Positions 1 through 6,016 are shown, counted from the first letter of the stretch. The stretch: DNA of 7,038 nt from Chloroflexota bacterium (GCA_021786215.1 JAJYNT010000301.1:1-7038), one strand, 5' to 3'. Notes: generated by a model not told the origin, from the letters alone. Made by a program: numbers and translations.

Positions 1-480
1 GGTCGTGACACCGTACTTGAGACAGTGCGGGCCCCCCGAGTTCTCCCCGATGTTTCCTCCCAGCGTGGAAACCTTCTGGCTTGCGGGATCGGGTGCGTAC
101 AGGTAACCCAGCGGCGCCAGCAGGTTCTGCAGATCCAGATTGACGACGCCGGGCTCCACCACCACCCGTTCGTTGGCGGTGTCTACCTCCAGCACTCGAG
201 TCATTCGGCTGCAGCCCATGACTATACCACCCTTGAGGGCCAGAGTACCGCCCGACAGGTTGGTGCCTGCTCCCCTGGGCACCACGGTGTGCCCTTCTCT
301 ACTGGCGAGTTTCATAACGGCCGAGGCCTCGTCGGCGTTGGCTGGGAACACTACCACCTCAGGCTGGAAAAGGTCCGGCGTGGAATCGTACTCGTACACT
401 AGCAAGTCTCGGCGGGACGACAATACGTCGTCCCTGCCAACGATCCTGGCCAGCTCTTCGATCAGTTGCTCGCGTACCAC
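1..480 (-). CDS. GlcD-like FAD-linked oxidase, N-terminal part (cut by window edge)
   Basis: The visible 160 residues are the start of an FAD-binding subunit of the glycolate/D-lactate oxidase (GlcD) family, flavoproteins that oxidise 2-hydroxy acids to 2-oxo acids. The p-cresol-methylhydroxylase-type FAD domain shows PRGAGTNLSGG at residues 68-78, a YAPDPAS stretch near 128-134 and LGGNIGENSGGP at 140-151, all typical of GlcD. The rest, including the substrate-binding domain, lies beyond base 1. I chose the GTG at 480-478 because a G-rich Shine-Dalgarno sequence lies 7 bases upstream and the protein then begins at the usual family position; no in-frame ATG precedes it. It is in the same direction as porB but about 220 bases away, separated by a repeat element, so cotranscription is uncertain. 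The substrate (glycolate, D-lactate or another hydroxy acid) cannot be told from this part. Confidence 0.88.
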   Translation of the reverse strand, partial: MVREQLIEELARIVGRDDVLSSRRDLLVYEYDSTPDLFQPEVVVFPANADEASAVMKLASREGHTVVPRGAGTNLSGGTLALKGGIVMGCSRMTRVLEVDTANERVVVEPGVVNLDLQNLLAPLGYLYAPDPASQKVSTLGGNIGENSGGPHCLKYGVTT

Positions 481-487
481 CGTCTGG

Positions 488-495
488 CCCCCCCT
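488..495 (-). promoter_or_regulatory. Ribosome binding site that fixes the GlcD-like start
   Basis: On the minus strand AGGGGGGG lies 7 bases before GTG at 480. There is no ATG in that frame nearby, so this purine tract is the main reason to accept a GTG start. Confidence 0.55.
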
Positions 496-500
496 TTGAC

Positions 501-583
501 TCGATGGTGTAGGGCGGGGGCTTGTTCCCCGCCGCCACTGAACGGTACATGCCGGGCGGCTGGGGATAAACCCCAGCCCTACG
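501..583 (+). repeat. Two-hairpin intergenic palindromic repeat, copy 1
   Basis: The element begins TCGATGGTGTAGGGCGG and ends CCCTACG. Its outer ends GTAGGG (509-514) and CCCTAC (577-582) are inverted copies of each other. Inside are two perfect hairpins: GGCGGGG (513-519) with CCCCGCC (527-533), and GGCTGGGG (558-565) with CCCCAGCC (571-578). A second element with the same ends and layout, but different stem sequences, lies at 6738-6825 in the same orientation. Stem pairing kept while stem sequence changes points to selection on structure, as in REP/BIME-type repeats. It sits between porB and the GlcD-like gene and would be transcribed as RNA hairpins if the two genes share a transcript. 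Confidence 0.8.
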
Positions 584-604
584 GCCTGCCGCTGATAGCT
601 GATA
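584..604 (+). repeat. GCTGATA heptad repeat, short array
   Basis: Two exact tandem GCTGATA units start at 591 and 598, directly after the two-hairpin repeat; a degenerate unit may precede them at 584. The same GCTGANN heptad recurs in two larger arrays between 3827 and 3963. Confidence 0.6.
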
Positions 605-700
605 GGCAAGAGGGACACCGGCGCATCCGATCTTGAATGCCTCCGGCGTCCCCATCACCGCTACCTGTTCGTGTCTCGTTCCGCCCGGGGAACGATGCAC
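605..700. other. Noncoding spacer after porB
   Basis: This spacer shows no convincing gene. It holds a small inverted repeat, CGTTCC (677-682) and GGAACG (689-694), 6 bases after the porB stop. On the minus strand it is not followed by a T run, so it is at best a weak terminator or an mRNA 3'-end stabiliser. Confidence 0.4.
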
Positions 701-1633
701 TTAAGCTGAAGCGGCGATCCGCCTCTGGAGTTGGTCCCACTTGTAGTCGACTTCGCTCTGGAAGTCCTGAAGCAGGGCCTCGTTGCCGGGCCTGAACAGG
801 TGGCTGAATCGGCCCTGCGGCTTCAAGAAGTCGCTTATGGATTTCTCTTCCCTTGGCGTGTAGGTCATCTGCCACTTGCCGTTAACGACCTCGTACAGCG
901 GCCAGTACTTGGACTGGACGGCCAGCCGGCCAAGCTCCACGGTCTGGTCGGTCTCCGTTCGCCATCCACGCCAGCATGGCGCGTACACGGCGATGAAGGC
1001 TGGACCATCGGTCTCCAGAGCCTTCTGCACCTTGGTCATATAGTCGCGCCAGTAGCCCACGCTGGCCTGAGCGGCGTAGGGGATGTCGTGGGCGGCCATG
1101 ATCGAGACCAGGTCCTTGCGGGGCTGCTGCTTGCCCTGGTAGGCACTGCCCACGTGGGAAGTGGTGGTCCAGGCGTACTTCGGCGTGGCGCCGGAGCGCT
1201 GGATACCGGTGTTCATGTAGGCATTGTTGTCGTAGACGATGTACAGGACGTTGTGACGTCGCTCCATGACGCCCGACAGCGACTGGAAGCCGATGTCGTA
1301 GGTGCCGCCATCGCCACCCATGGCGATGAAGCGGAAGTCCTTGTCGATCTTGCCCTTGCGCTTCAGGGCCTGATAGGTTGCCTCGATCCCGCCGATGACT
1401 GCGCCGGCATTCTCGAAGGCGTTGTGGTACCAGGAGACCTTCCAGCTCGAGTAGGGAAATACCGCGCTGGAGATCTCCACGCAGCAGGTGGCGCTGCTCA
1501 TGGCGATGTTGTAGTCCGCTGCCGCCAGCATCGTCCATTTGGCAATGATCGCCGGGCCACAACCGGTGCACAGGCGGTGGCCGGAGGTGAACTTAACTTC
1601 CTTCTTGGCTAGCTCTTTCAGATTAATGGCCAT
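701..1633 (-). CDS. porB: Pyruvate/2-oxoacid:ferredoxin oxidoreductase, beta subunit
   Basis: This 310-residue protein is the thiamine-diphosphate-binding subunit of a four-subunit 2-oxoacid:ferredoxin oxidoreductase, which decarboxylates pyruvate (or a related 2-oxo acid) to the acyl-CoA, passing electrons to ferredoxin; the reaction can run in reverse in autotrophs. The TPP/Mg motif is GGDGGTYDIG at 106-115 with DNNAY at 135-139, followed by MNTGIQRSGATP (140-151), a hallmark of PorB. Four cysteines expected to hold the proximal [4Fe-4S] cluster are visible: C22 and C25 in LCTGCG, C50, and C220 in YAPCWRGW. Length is normal for the family. The ATG at 1633 has AGGAG (1647-1643) 9 bases upstream; that AGGAG overlaps the porA stop codon (TAGGAG). 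Last gene of the porGDAB cluster. Pyruvate is the likeliest substrate, but other 2-oxo acids are not excluded. Confidence 0.95.
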   Translation of the reverse strand: MAINLKELAKKEVKFTSGHRLCTGCGPAIIAKWTMLAAADYNIAMSSATCCVEISSAVFPYSSWKVSWYHNAFENAGAVIGGIEATYQALKRKGKIDKDFRFIAMGGDGGTYDIGFQSLSGVMERRHNVLYIVYDNNAYMNTGIQRSGATPKYAWTTTSHVGSAYQGKQQPRKDLVSIMAAHDIPYAAQASVGYWRDYMTKVQKALETDGPAFIAVYAPCWRGWRTETDQTVELGRLAVQSKYWPLYEVVNGKWQMTYTPREEKSISDFLKPQGRFSHLFRPGNEALLQDFQSEVDYKWDQLQRRIAASA

Positions 1634-1645
1634 CGTCTATCTCTC

Positions 1646-2854
1646 CTATTCCCGTACGCCGATGTAGCTGAGCACTGGGCCGAGCGGCTCGCCGTTGGCG
1701 ATACCCATCAATCTCTTGAAGACGGCGGTGTACTGAGCGGAAGAGGTGTCGCGGCCGCCCAGACCCGTCACGTAATTGATCATCTTCGGCCGCTGATCCA
1801 GGTCGTACATCGCCGTGCAGAGATCCTCGAAGATGGGCGCGCCGGAGGCGCCGGGCGCGGAGGCCTTCTCGACCACGGCCACGGCCTTGACCTTCTTCAG
1901 GGCCTCGGCCATCTGAGCGGCCGGGAACGGCCGGTACACTCGCGGCCGCACCACGCCGACCTTCAGCCCCTGCTCTCGCAACTGCATCGCGGCCCACTGA
2001 GCCGTGCCGCCGATGCCGCTAAGCGCCACCACGGCTACCTCTGCGTCCTCAATGCCGTAGCTCTCGATGACCGGTTGGGGACGTCCGCTCAACTGAGCGA
2101 ACTCCTCGCCTATCTTCTCGATGACCTTGAGGGAACCCTCCAGAGCTTTGGTCGTGGCGATCTTGTGCTCGAAGAAGAAGGGAGGCAACACTAGGGACCC
2201 GATGGTAATCGGATGCTCGGGGTCGAGCATGTTGAGCTTCGGATTCGGCTCACCGATGAACTGCTGAACCTCTTCCTTGTCCAGCATCTCCACCCGTTCC
2301 ATGTCGTGGGACACGTTGAAGCCATCGAAGCAGACCATCACTGGCAGCTGGACGTCCGGGTGCTCGGCGATACGAACGGCCATGATGGTCGTGTCGTAGA
2401 TCTCCTGGGCATCGGCGCAGAACAGTTGGATCCAGGAGGCGTCGCGCGAGGCCATGGAGTCCGAATGGTCGCCGTGGATATTGATCGGGGCGCTCAGGGT
2501 GCGGTTGACCATCGGCATGACGATCGGCAGTCGGTTGCCCGAAGCGATGAACAGCACCTCGTGCATCAGGGCAAGACCCTGAGAGGATGTGCAGGTCATC
2601 ACACGGCCGCCGGCGGCCGCGCCGCCGCAGCAGGCGGACAGGGCGCTGTGCTCGCTCTCCACCGCCACGAACTCGGTGTCCACGTTTCCGTTGGCCACGT
2701 ACTCGGCGAACCGCTCAACGATCTCAGTCTGGGGGGTAATCGGATAGGCGGCTACCTGATCGGGGTTGATCTGCATCATCGCGTCGGCGGCAGCCCCGTC
2801 CCCGGTGAGCCCAACTACCTTTCTTTGTCGTACAGGCTTCTCAGCTATTGCCAT
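1646..2854 (-). CDS. porA: Pyruvate/2-oxoacid:ferredoxin oxidoreductase, alpha subunit
   Basis: The 402-residue alpha subunit carries the pyrimidine-binding domain for TPP and most of the substrate pocket. YPITPQT at 37-43, the catalytic-type glutamate in AVESEHSA (E66), SSQGLALMHE (90-99) and VNRTLSAPINIHGDHSD (116-132) are all present. By motif, T40 and R118 match the threonine and arginine that hold the pyruvate carboxylate in Desulfocurvus/Desulfovibrio-type pyruvate:ferredoxin oxidoreductase, which favours pyruvate over oxalate or aryl-pyruvates. The C-terminal YVTGLGGRD block is also typical of PorA. The start could be GTG at 2857 or ATG at 2854; I prefer ATG because AAGGAG at 2868-2863 is 8 bases from it but only 5 from the GTG. 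The porD stop codon (TAA, 2869-2867) forms part of this Shine-Dalgarno sequence, suggesting coupled translation. Confidence 0.95.
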   Translation of the reverse strand: MAIAEKPVRQRKVVGLTGDGAAADAMMQINPDQVAAYPITPQTEIVERFAEYVANGNVDTEFVAVESEHSALSACCGGAAAGGRVMTCTSSQGLALMHEVLFIASGNRLPIVMPMVNRTLSAPINIHGDHSDSMASRDASWIQLFCADAQEIYDTTIMAVRIAEHPDVQLPVMVCFDGFNVSHDMERVEMLDKEEVQQFIGEPNPKLNMLDPEHPITIGSLVLPPFFFEHKIATTKALEGSLKVIEKIGEEFAQLSGRPQPVIESYGIEDAEVAVVALSGIGGTAQWAAMQLREQGLKVGVVRPRVYRPFPAAQMAEALKKVKAVAVVEKASAPGASGAPIFEDLCTAMYDLDQRPKMINYVTGLGGRDTSSAQYTAVFKRLMGIANGEPLGPVLSYIGVRE

Positions 2855-2862
2855 CACTCGAT

Positions 2863-2868
2863 CTCCTT
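2863..2868 (-). promoter_or_regulatory. Ribosome binding site of porA overlapping the porD stop
   Basis: TAAGGAG on the minus strand combines the porD stop codon TAA with the AAGGAG of porA. Spacing is 8 bases to ATG (2854) and 5 to the GTG (2857), which decides for the ATG. Confidence 0.7.
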
Positions 2869-3220
2869 ACAGTGTGTGCCTGGCGAAGGTCTCGCTCGGC
2901 TCGTAGCGACCGCCCTGCGCCATGGACATGGCTTTGACTGGCTTGGAGTTGCACTCGGCGGCGCAGATGCCGCAGCCCTTGCAGTGATCCTGGTCGATCC
3001 CCATCACCTTGCCCTCTTCGAGGATGATGGAGTCGTCCGGGCAGTGGAGCCAGCACAGCAGGCAGTCGGTGCAGGCCGCATCGTTGAAAATCGGGCGCTG
3101 GGTCCGCCAGTTGCCGGTCTTGTTCAGGACGCCGTTTCCGTTGCTGGGAATGGTCCCCCCTAGCGGTATCTCATTGACAGTCGGGAAGGTTCCCGGCTTG
3201 ACCTCGTGAACTTCGCTCAT
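2867..3220 (-). CDS. porD: Pyruvate/2-oxoacid:ferredoxin oxidoreductase, delta (ferredoxin-like) subunit
   Basis: This 117-residue protein carries the two [4Fe-4S] clusters that take electrons from the TPP site to external ferredoxin. Two CxxCxxCxxxC motifs are clear: C50-C53-C56-C60 followed by P61, and C80-C83-C86-C90. The proline that usually follows the last cysteine is Asn (N91) in the second motif, a mild departure. Residues 1-45, before the first cluster, include the GNWRTQRPI segment common in PorD N-termini. The ATG at 3220 overlaps the porG stop by four bases (ATGA), so the two are probably translationally coupled. Order gamma-delta-alpha-beta is the usual one for this complex in bacteria and archaea. 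Confidence 0.95.
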   Translation of the reverse strand: MSEVHEVKPGTFPTVNEIPLGGTIPSNGNGVLNKTGNWRTQRPIFNDAACTDCLLCWLHCPDDSIILEEGKVMGIDQDHCKGCGICAAECNSKPVKAMSMAQGGRYEPSETFARHTL

Positions 3221-3792
3221 TCGCCCTTAACCTCCTCGTAGGCCCTCTCCAGCGCCTTGACGTTGCCATCGACAACCGCCTTCTTGAACCGAGAGCCGAA
3301 CATGCTGATCAGCTCTTCCCTGACGTTGTCGAACTTGATCAGACTTGTGATCTTCACCAGCGCGCCTACCATGGCCGTGTTGGTGATCGGGCGCCCAACC
3401 TCTTCGGTGGCGATCTTCGTCGCGTTCACTGTGTACAGCTTGTAGTCGCCCTTGGGGAGCTGCTTCTTCAGCTCAGCCGGTGTAAGGTCCGAGTTGATGA
3501 TCAGCGGCCCGCCCGCCTTCAGCCCGACGGTGACGTCCACGCTTTCCAGCAGGGTAGGATCCAGCACCACCACCGCATCCGGAGCCTGAACCTGCTCATG
3601 GGTATAGATCCGGCTGCTGCTCAGGCGGGTGAAAGCCTGGATTGGGGCGCCCATGCGCTCCGTGCCGAACTCAGGGAAGCCTTGGAAGTGCTTGTCCTCG
3701 CGGCTTGCCGACGCCGACAGGAAGCGGGACGCCGTCACCGCCCCTTGGCCGCCGCGGGCGTGCCAGCGTACCTCGTAGAGATCTCCTGCCAT
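3217..3792 (-). CDS. porG: Pyruvate/2-oxoacid:ferredoxin oxidoreductase, gamma subunit
   Basis: The 191-residue gamma subunit belongs to the structural domain that helps bind coenzyme A and completes the complex. The N-terminal RWHARGGQGAVTASRFL (residues 9-25) and GFPEFGTERMGAPIQAF (38-54) motifs are diagnostic for the PorG/KorC family, and NTAMVGALVKIT follows near the end of the domain. Length is normal. It is the first gene of porGDAB; ATG at 3792 is preceded by a long AGGAGGAGG tract (3812-3804) about 11 bases upstream, slightly far but strong. Upstream lies the 173-base heptad-repeat gap that separates it from the formyltransferase-like gene. I see no good promoter of its own in that gap, so readthrough from the IclR promoter is plausible. 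Confidence 0.95.
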   Translation of the reverse strand: MAGDLYEVRWHARGGQGAVTASRFLSASASREDKHFQGFPEFGTERMGAPIQAFTRLSSSRIYTHEQVQAPDAVVVLDPTLLESVDVTVGLKAGGPLIINSDLTPAELKKQLPKGDYKLYTVNATKIATEEVGRPITNTAMVGALVKITSLIKFDNVREELISMFGSRFKKAVVDGNVKALERAYEEVKGE

Positions 3793-3826
3793 TCTTACTA
3801 CAGCCTCCTCCTCAAACTAAGAGCCT

Positions 3827-3963
3827 TCAGCTTTCAGCTATCAGCGGTCGGCCTTCTCCCGTCAGCCTTTCTTCGCCCCTTGTCTGGCTCGCAACCGCCG
3901 CCATCCAGAGGATTGAAGGTTAATGGCTGACTGCTGAAAGCCGGCTGCTGATTGCTGACAGCT
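3827..3963. repeat. Inverted arrays of a GCTGANN heptad between porG and the formyltransferase gene
   Basis: TCAGC (GCTGA on the minus strand) starts at 3827, 3834, 3841 and 3862, with a TCGGC variant at 3848, all in exact 7-base phase. In the opposite orientation GCTGA starts at 3926, 3933, 3947 and 3954, with variants at 3940 and 3961, again in 7-base phase. The two arrays face each other across about 60 bases of unremarkable sequence, so a transcript could fold into an imperfect long hairpin; for instance GTCAGCC and GGCTGAC can pair perfectly. The 173-base gap 3793-3965 holds no gene that I can support. Confidence 0.65.
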
Positions 3964-3965
3964 AC

Positions 3966-4877
3966 CTATCCCAGCTTGTCCCCCACCTGCAGGCCCGACG
4001 ATGCCACGAACTCCGGCGCCTTGATCTTAGGGGAACCCTGGGGCTGAACCCGTTTGACGAATATGCTTCCCCCGTTGCCAGCTACCAGGAAGCCCTCACC
4101 GCTGATCTTCAGCACGGTGCCGGGGCTCTCCTTCCCGCTGACTTTCCTCTTCTCGCAGTCGAATATCTTCAGCGACTGGCCCTTGTACTGGGTAGTGGCA
4201 CCGGGTGATGGGTTACTTCCCCGAATCACGTTGTAGACGATGTCGATGGGATACATCCAGTCGATGGCCATCCTCTTGCAGAGCGGCTCGTACTCGCCCT
4301 GGGTCACGTCTTGCACGACCTTGGGGGCCTTGCCCTCTCTAACCAACTTGACCGACTCGACCATCGCATCGACACCCATGGGGAACAGCTTATCGAAGTA
4401 AACCATGCCCATGGTGTCGTCGGGCTCGATCCGCACTTCCTTCTGCATCAGGATGGGGCCGGTGTCCAGACCCTCATCCGGCCAGAAGATGCTGAGGCCG
4501 GTCTTGGTCTCTCCATTGATCACCGGCCAGTTGATGGCGCTGCCACCCCGGTGGCGGGGGAGAATCGAGGGATGGTACTGGATGGTTCCATGCTTTGGGT
4601 AGTTGATCATCGTCATCGGCACGATGTCGGTGACGAACGCCATGACGTTCAGTTCTGGATCGAAGCTCTTGTACTCTTCAAAGACCTCGGGGTTGCGCAT
4701 TCGGGCCGGCTTTCGAACTGGGATCCCACTCTTCGCCGCCAGCTCCCCCAGTGGGTCCTGCTTGCCATTGGGCGCGTCTGGGGGGCAGTAGACGACCGTG
4801 ATCTCCTCTCCTTCTGTGAGCAGTGCCTCCAGGACCTTCTCGCCGAAGGCTGCCTGGCCGATCAACGCAATCCTCAT
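3966..4877 (-). CDS. Formyltransferase-fold protein like the 10-formyltetrahydrofolate hydrolase domain
   Basis: A 303-residue protein with an N-terminal formyltransferase domain (about 1-205) and a C-terminal FMT_C-like beta domain (about 206-303). The N-terminus IALIGQAAFGEKVLEALL, the DPLG at 41-44, ELNVMAFVTDIVPM (75-88), HPSILPRHRGGSAINW (102-117) and IFWPDEGLDTGPIL (130-143) resemble the hydrolase domain of eukaryotic 10-formyl-THF dehydrogenase (ALDH1L1) more than methionyl-tRNA formyltransferase. The catalytic His (H102) and Asp (D138) are present; the Asn that precedes the His by two in methionyl-tRNA formyltransferases is Gln (Q100). The aldehyde dehydrogenase domain of ALDH1L1 is absent. 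A likely activity is hydrolysis of 10-formyl-THF or formyl transfer to an unknown acceptor. ATG at 4877 overlaps the IclR stop (ATGA), so both are in one operon. Not near def or other translation genes, which argues against a housekeeping fmt. Confidence 0.85.
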   Translation of the reverse strand: MRIALIGQAAFGEKVLEALLTEGEEITVVYCPPDAPNGKQDPLGELAAKSGIPVRKPARMRNPEVFEEYKSFDPELNVMAFVTDIVPMTMINYPKHGTIQYHPSILPRHRGGSAINWPVINGETKTGLSIFWPDEGLDTGPILMQKEVRIEPDDTMGMVYFDKLFPMGVDAMVESVKLVREGKAPKVVQDVTQGEYEPLCKRMAIDWMYPIDIVYNVIRGSNPSPGATTQYKGQSLKIFDCEKRKVSGKESPGTVLKISGEGFLVAGNGGSIFVKRVQPQGSPKIKAPEFVASSGLQVGDKLG

Positions 4878-5731
4878 GCTCCACCTCCTCGTGTCAAAAC
4901 TCTTGAGTCAACTGCTGCGATAGAGGTTGCACTGTATCCAAGTGCTGCGGAAAGTCGAACGCACGCCTCCTGTACCAGTGGCACCAGGTGGGGTACTCGC
5001 TCCGGGGTGATCCGAATCCAGGGGCCGGAGATGCTGATGGCCGCGACCACCTGCCCGCTGAAGTCTCTGACCGGCGCAGCGATGCAGCTGACCCCCTCCT
5101 CCTGCTCGCCGTAATCGGTGGCGTACCCCTGGAGCCGCACTTCTTCAAGCTCGCTCATGAGAACGCTCGCGTCGACAATGGTGCGGGTGGCAAATGGGAG
5201 AAGAGGGTAGCTGTGGAGCATTTGCCTCAGTTCATCGTCGCGGAGGGCCGCTAGAAGAACCTTGCCCGATGCCGTGCTGTGCAGCGGTGCCCGGGCGCCT
5301 ACCTGAACGAACATCCTTAGCATCCAGCCCGGACTCGACGCCTGCTCAAGGTACACTATCTGGTGATTGTCCAGCACGGCCAGGTTGGCGGTTTCGCCGC
5401 TCTTCCGCATCAACTCCTGCAGGATGGGCATGGATTCCATGCGCAAGTCCAGGTGATCCCTCACCGCCCTGGCCACATCCAGTGGCTTCAGTCCCAGCAG
5501 GTAGCGACCCGACTCCGGGTTCTGGCGAACGTATCCCCGGGCGATAAGGGTGGAGAGCAGCCGATGAACGGTACTGGCGTGGAGGACAACCCGAGCGCTC
5601 AACTGCCCGATGCCTGCCTCGCCCATCCCGGCGAGTGCTTCAAGGATGTCGAGGGTTCGCTCCACCGACTGAACAGTCGTCTTAGAGGCAGAGGAGTCCT
5701 CATTGACTTTTCTTCGCGAAGCGCCTGTCAC
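4874..5731 (-). CDS. IclR-family transcriptional regulator
   Basis: The 285-residue protein has the IclR layout: an N-terminal winged helix-turn-helix (about 18-80), starting with TVQSVERTLDILEAL and including LHASTVHRLLSTLIARGYV, then an effector-binding domain (about 95-265) with APLHSTASGKVLLAA and GVSCIAAPVRDFSGQVVAAI motifs. IclR proteins are dimers or tetramers whose DNA binding is changed by small organic acids or aromatic compounds. The GTG at 5731 is preceded by GAGG (5742-5739) with a 7-base gap, and no better start is visible. It overlaps the formyltransferase-like gene by four bases and is probably the first gene of that transcript. A strong promoter with a 13-bp palindrome lies upstream, suggesting autoregulation. 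The effector may be a metabolite of the formyl/2-oxoacid genes, but this is inference. Confidence 0.93.
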   Translation of the reverse strand: MTGASRRKVNEDSSASKTTVQSVERTLDILEALAGMGEAGIGQLSARVVLHASTVHRLLSTLIARGYVRQNPESGRYLLGLKPLDVARAVRDHLDLRMESMPILQELMRKSGETANLAVLDNHQIVYLEQASSPGWMLRMFVQVGARAPLHSTASGKVLLAALRDDELRQMLHSYPLLPFATRTIVDASVLMSELEEVRLQGYATDYGEQEEGVSCIAAPVRDFSGQVVAAISISGPWIRITPERVPHLVPLVQEACVRLSAALGYSATSIAAVDSRVLTRGGGA

Positions 5732-5807
5732 CTGACAACCTCGTCAGCGGACCCGGTTCGAGATGCCGCTGAATGAAGAGAGGAATGCTTCCAGATGGTG
5801 AAAACCC

Positions 5808-5819
5808 GTTTCGCGATAC
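5808..5819. promoter_or_regulatory. Imperfect palindrome at the iclR transcription start
   Basis: GTTTCGCGATAC is palindromic at 10 of 12 positions and centres on CGCG, immediately downstream of the minus-strand -10 box, where transcription would start. A candidate second operator half; low confidence. Confidence 0.25.
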
Positions 5820-5848
5820 AATATAGGTTTGGATGGAGGGCTTGTCAA
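5820..5848 (-). promoter_or_regulatory. Sigma-70-type promoter for the IclR-formyltransferase transcript
   Basis: Read on the minus strand, a consensus -35 TTGACA (5848-5843), a 17-base spacer and -10 TATATT (5825-5820) are present. Transcription would start near 5813 and give a leader of roughly 80 bases before the GTG at 5731. Confidence 0.75.
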
Positions 5849-5851
5849 GCC
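5839..5851. promoter_or_regulatory. Perfect 13-bp palindrome, candidate operator
   Basis: GGCTTGTCAAGCC is a perfect inverted repeat with a single central base. It covers the minus-strand -35 box and ends right before the plus-strand -35 box. A bound repressor here would block the IclR promoter and probably the thi promoter. The IclR-family protein encoded next to it is the obvious candidate binder, not proven. Confidence 0.5.
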
Positions 5852-5880
5852 TTGTTTTCGTGCTCATCCCGTGCTATCAT
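5852..5880 (+). promoter_or_regulatory. Promoter of the TPP-riboswitch/thi transcript
   Basis: TTGTTT (5852-5857), a 17-base spacer, and TATCAT (5875-5880) preceded by TG at 5872-5873 (extended -10). A start near 5887 leaves about 20 bases before the aptamer. Confidence 0.6.
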
Positions 5881-5908
5881 GCCGCGCGACAGACAAGTGA
5901 ATAGGGCA

Positions 5909-5995
5909 TCTGCTAGGGGAGCGCACTTGCTGAGAGGCGGCCGCGCCGCCGACCCTGTGAACCTGAACTGGGTAGTACCAGCGTAGGAAAGCAGA
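5909..5995 (+). promoter_or_regulatory. TPP riboswitch aptamer (THI element)
   Basis: The aptamer binds thiamine diphosphate and controls thiamine genes in cis. P1 is TCTGCT (5909-5914) with AGCAGA (5990-5995). The invariant core is visible: GGGGAGCG, then CTGAGA at 5930-5935, a small P3 hairpin GGCGGC (5936-5941) with GCCGCC (5945-5950), then GACCCTGTGAACCTGAACTG (5951-5970), and GTACCAGCGTAGGAAAGCAG closing the structure. Nearly all consensus THI-box positions are kept. It precedes a ThiE/TenI gene and thiG, as expected. Confidence 0.96.
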
Positions 5996-6016
5996 GCACG
6001 AGGGACAGATTCGATG

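Noticed and set aside
677..694. Small hairpin after porB as an intrinsic terminator
   Set aside because: The stem is only 6 bp and no T run follows on the minus strand.
359..700. Minus-strand open frame between porB and the GlcD-like gene
   Set aside because: It runs through the heptads and the two-hairpin repeat and then into the GlcD-like gene in the wrong frame. No homologous motif is visible, although a short part (about 600-670) reads smoothly.
731..1612. Long open frame on the plus strand opposite porB (293 codons)
   Set aside because: It is antisense to a clear PorB with complete motifs; its translation is rich in Val, Leu, Gly and His without a recognisable domain, as expected for an antisense frame in GC-rich DNA.
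2213..3163. Long open frame on the plus strand opposite porA and porD (316 codons)
   Set aside because: It runs antisense across two well-supported genes and their junction, and shows no motif or ribosome site.
3827..3963. Heptad arrays as a CRISPR array
   Set aside because: Units are 7 bases, tandem without spacers and in both orientations; no 23-47 base repeats with unique spacers are present.
4311..5114. Plus-strand open frame opposite the formyltransferase-like gene and iclR
   Set aside because: It is antisense to two conserved proteins and has no recognisable domain.
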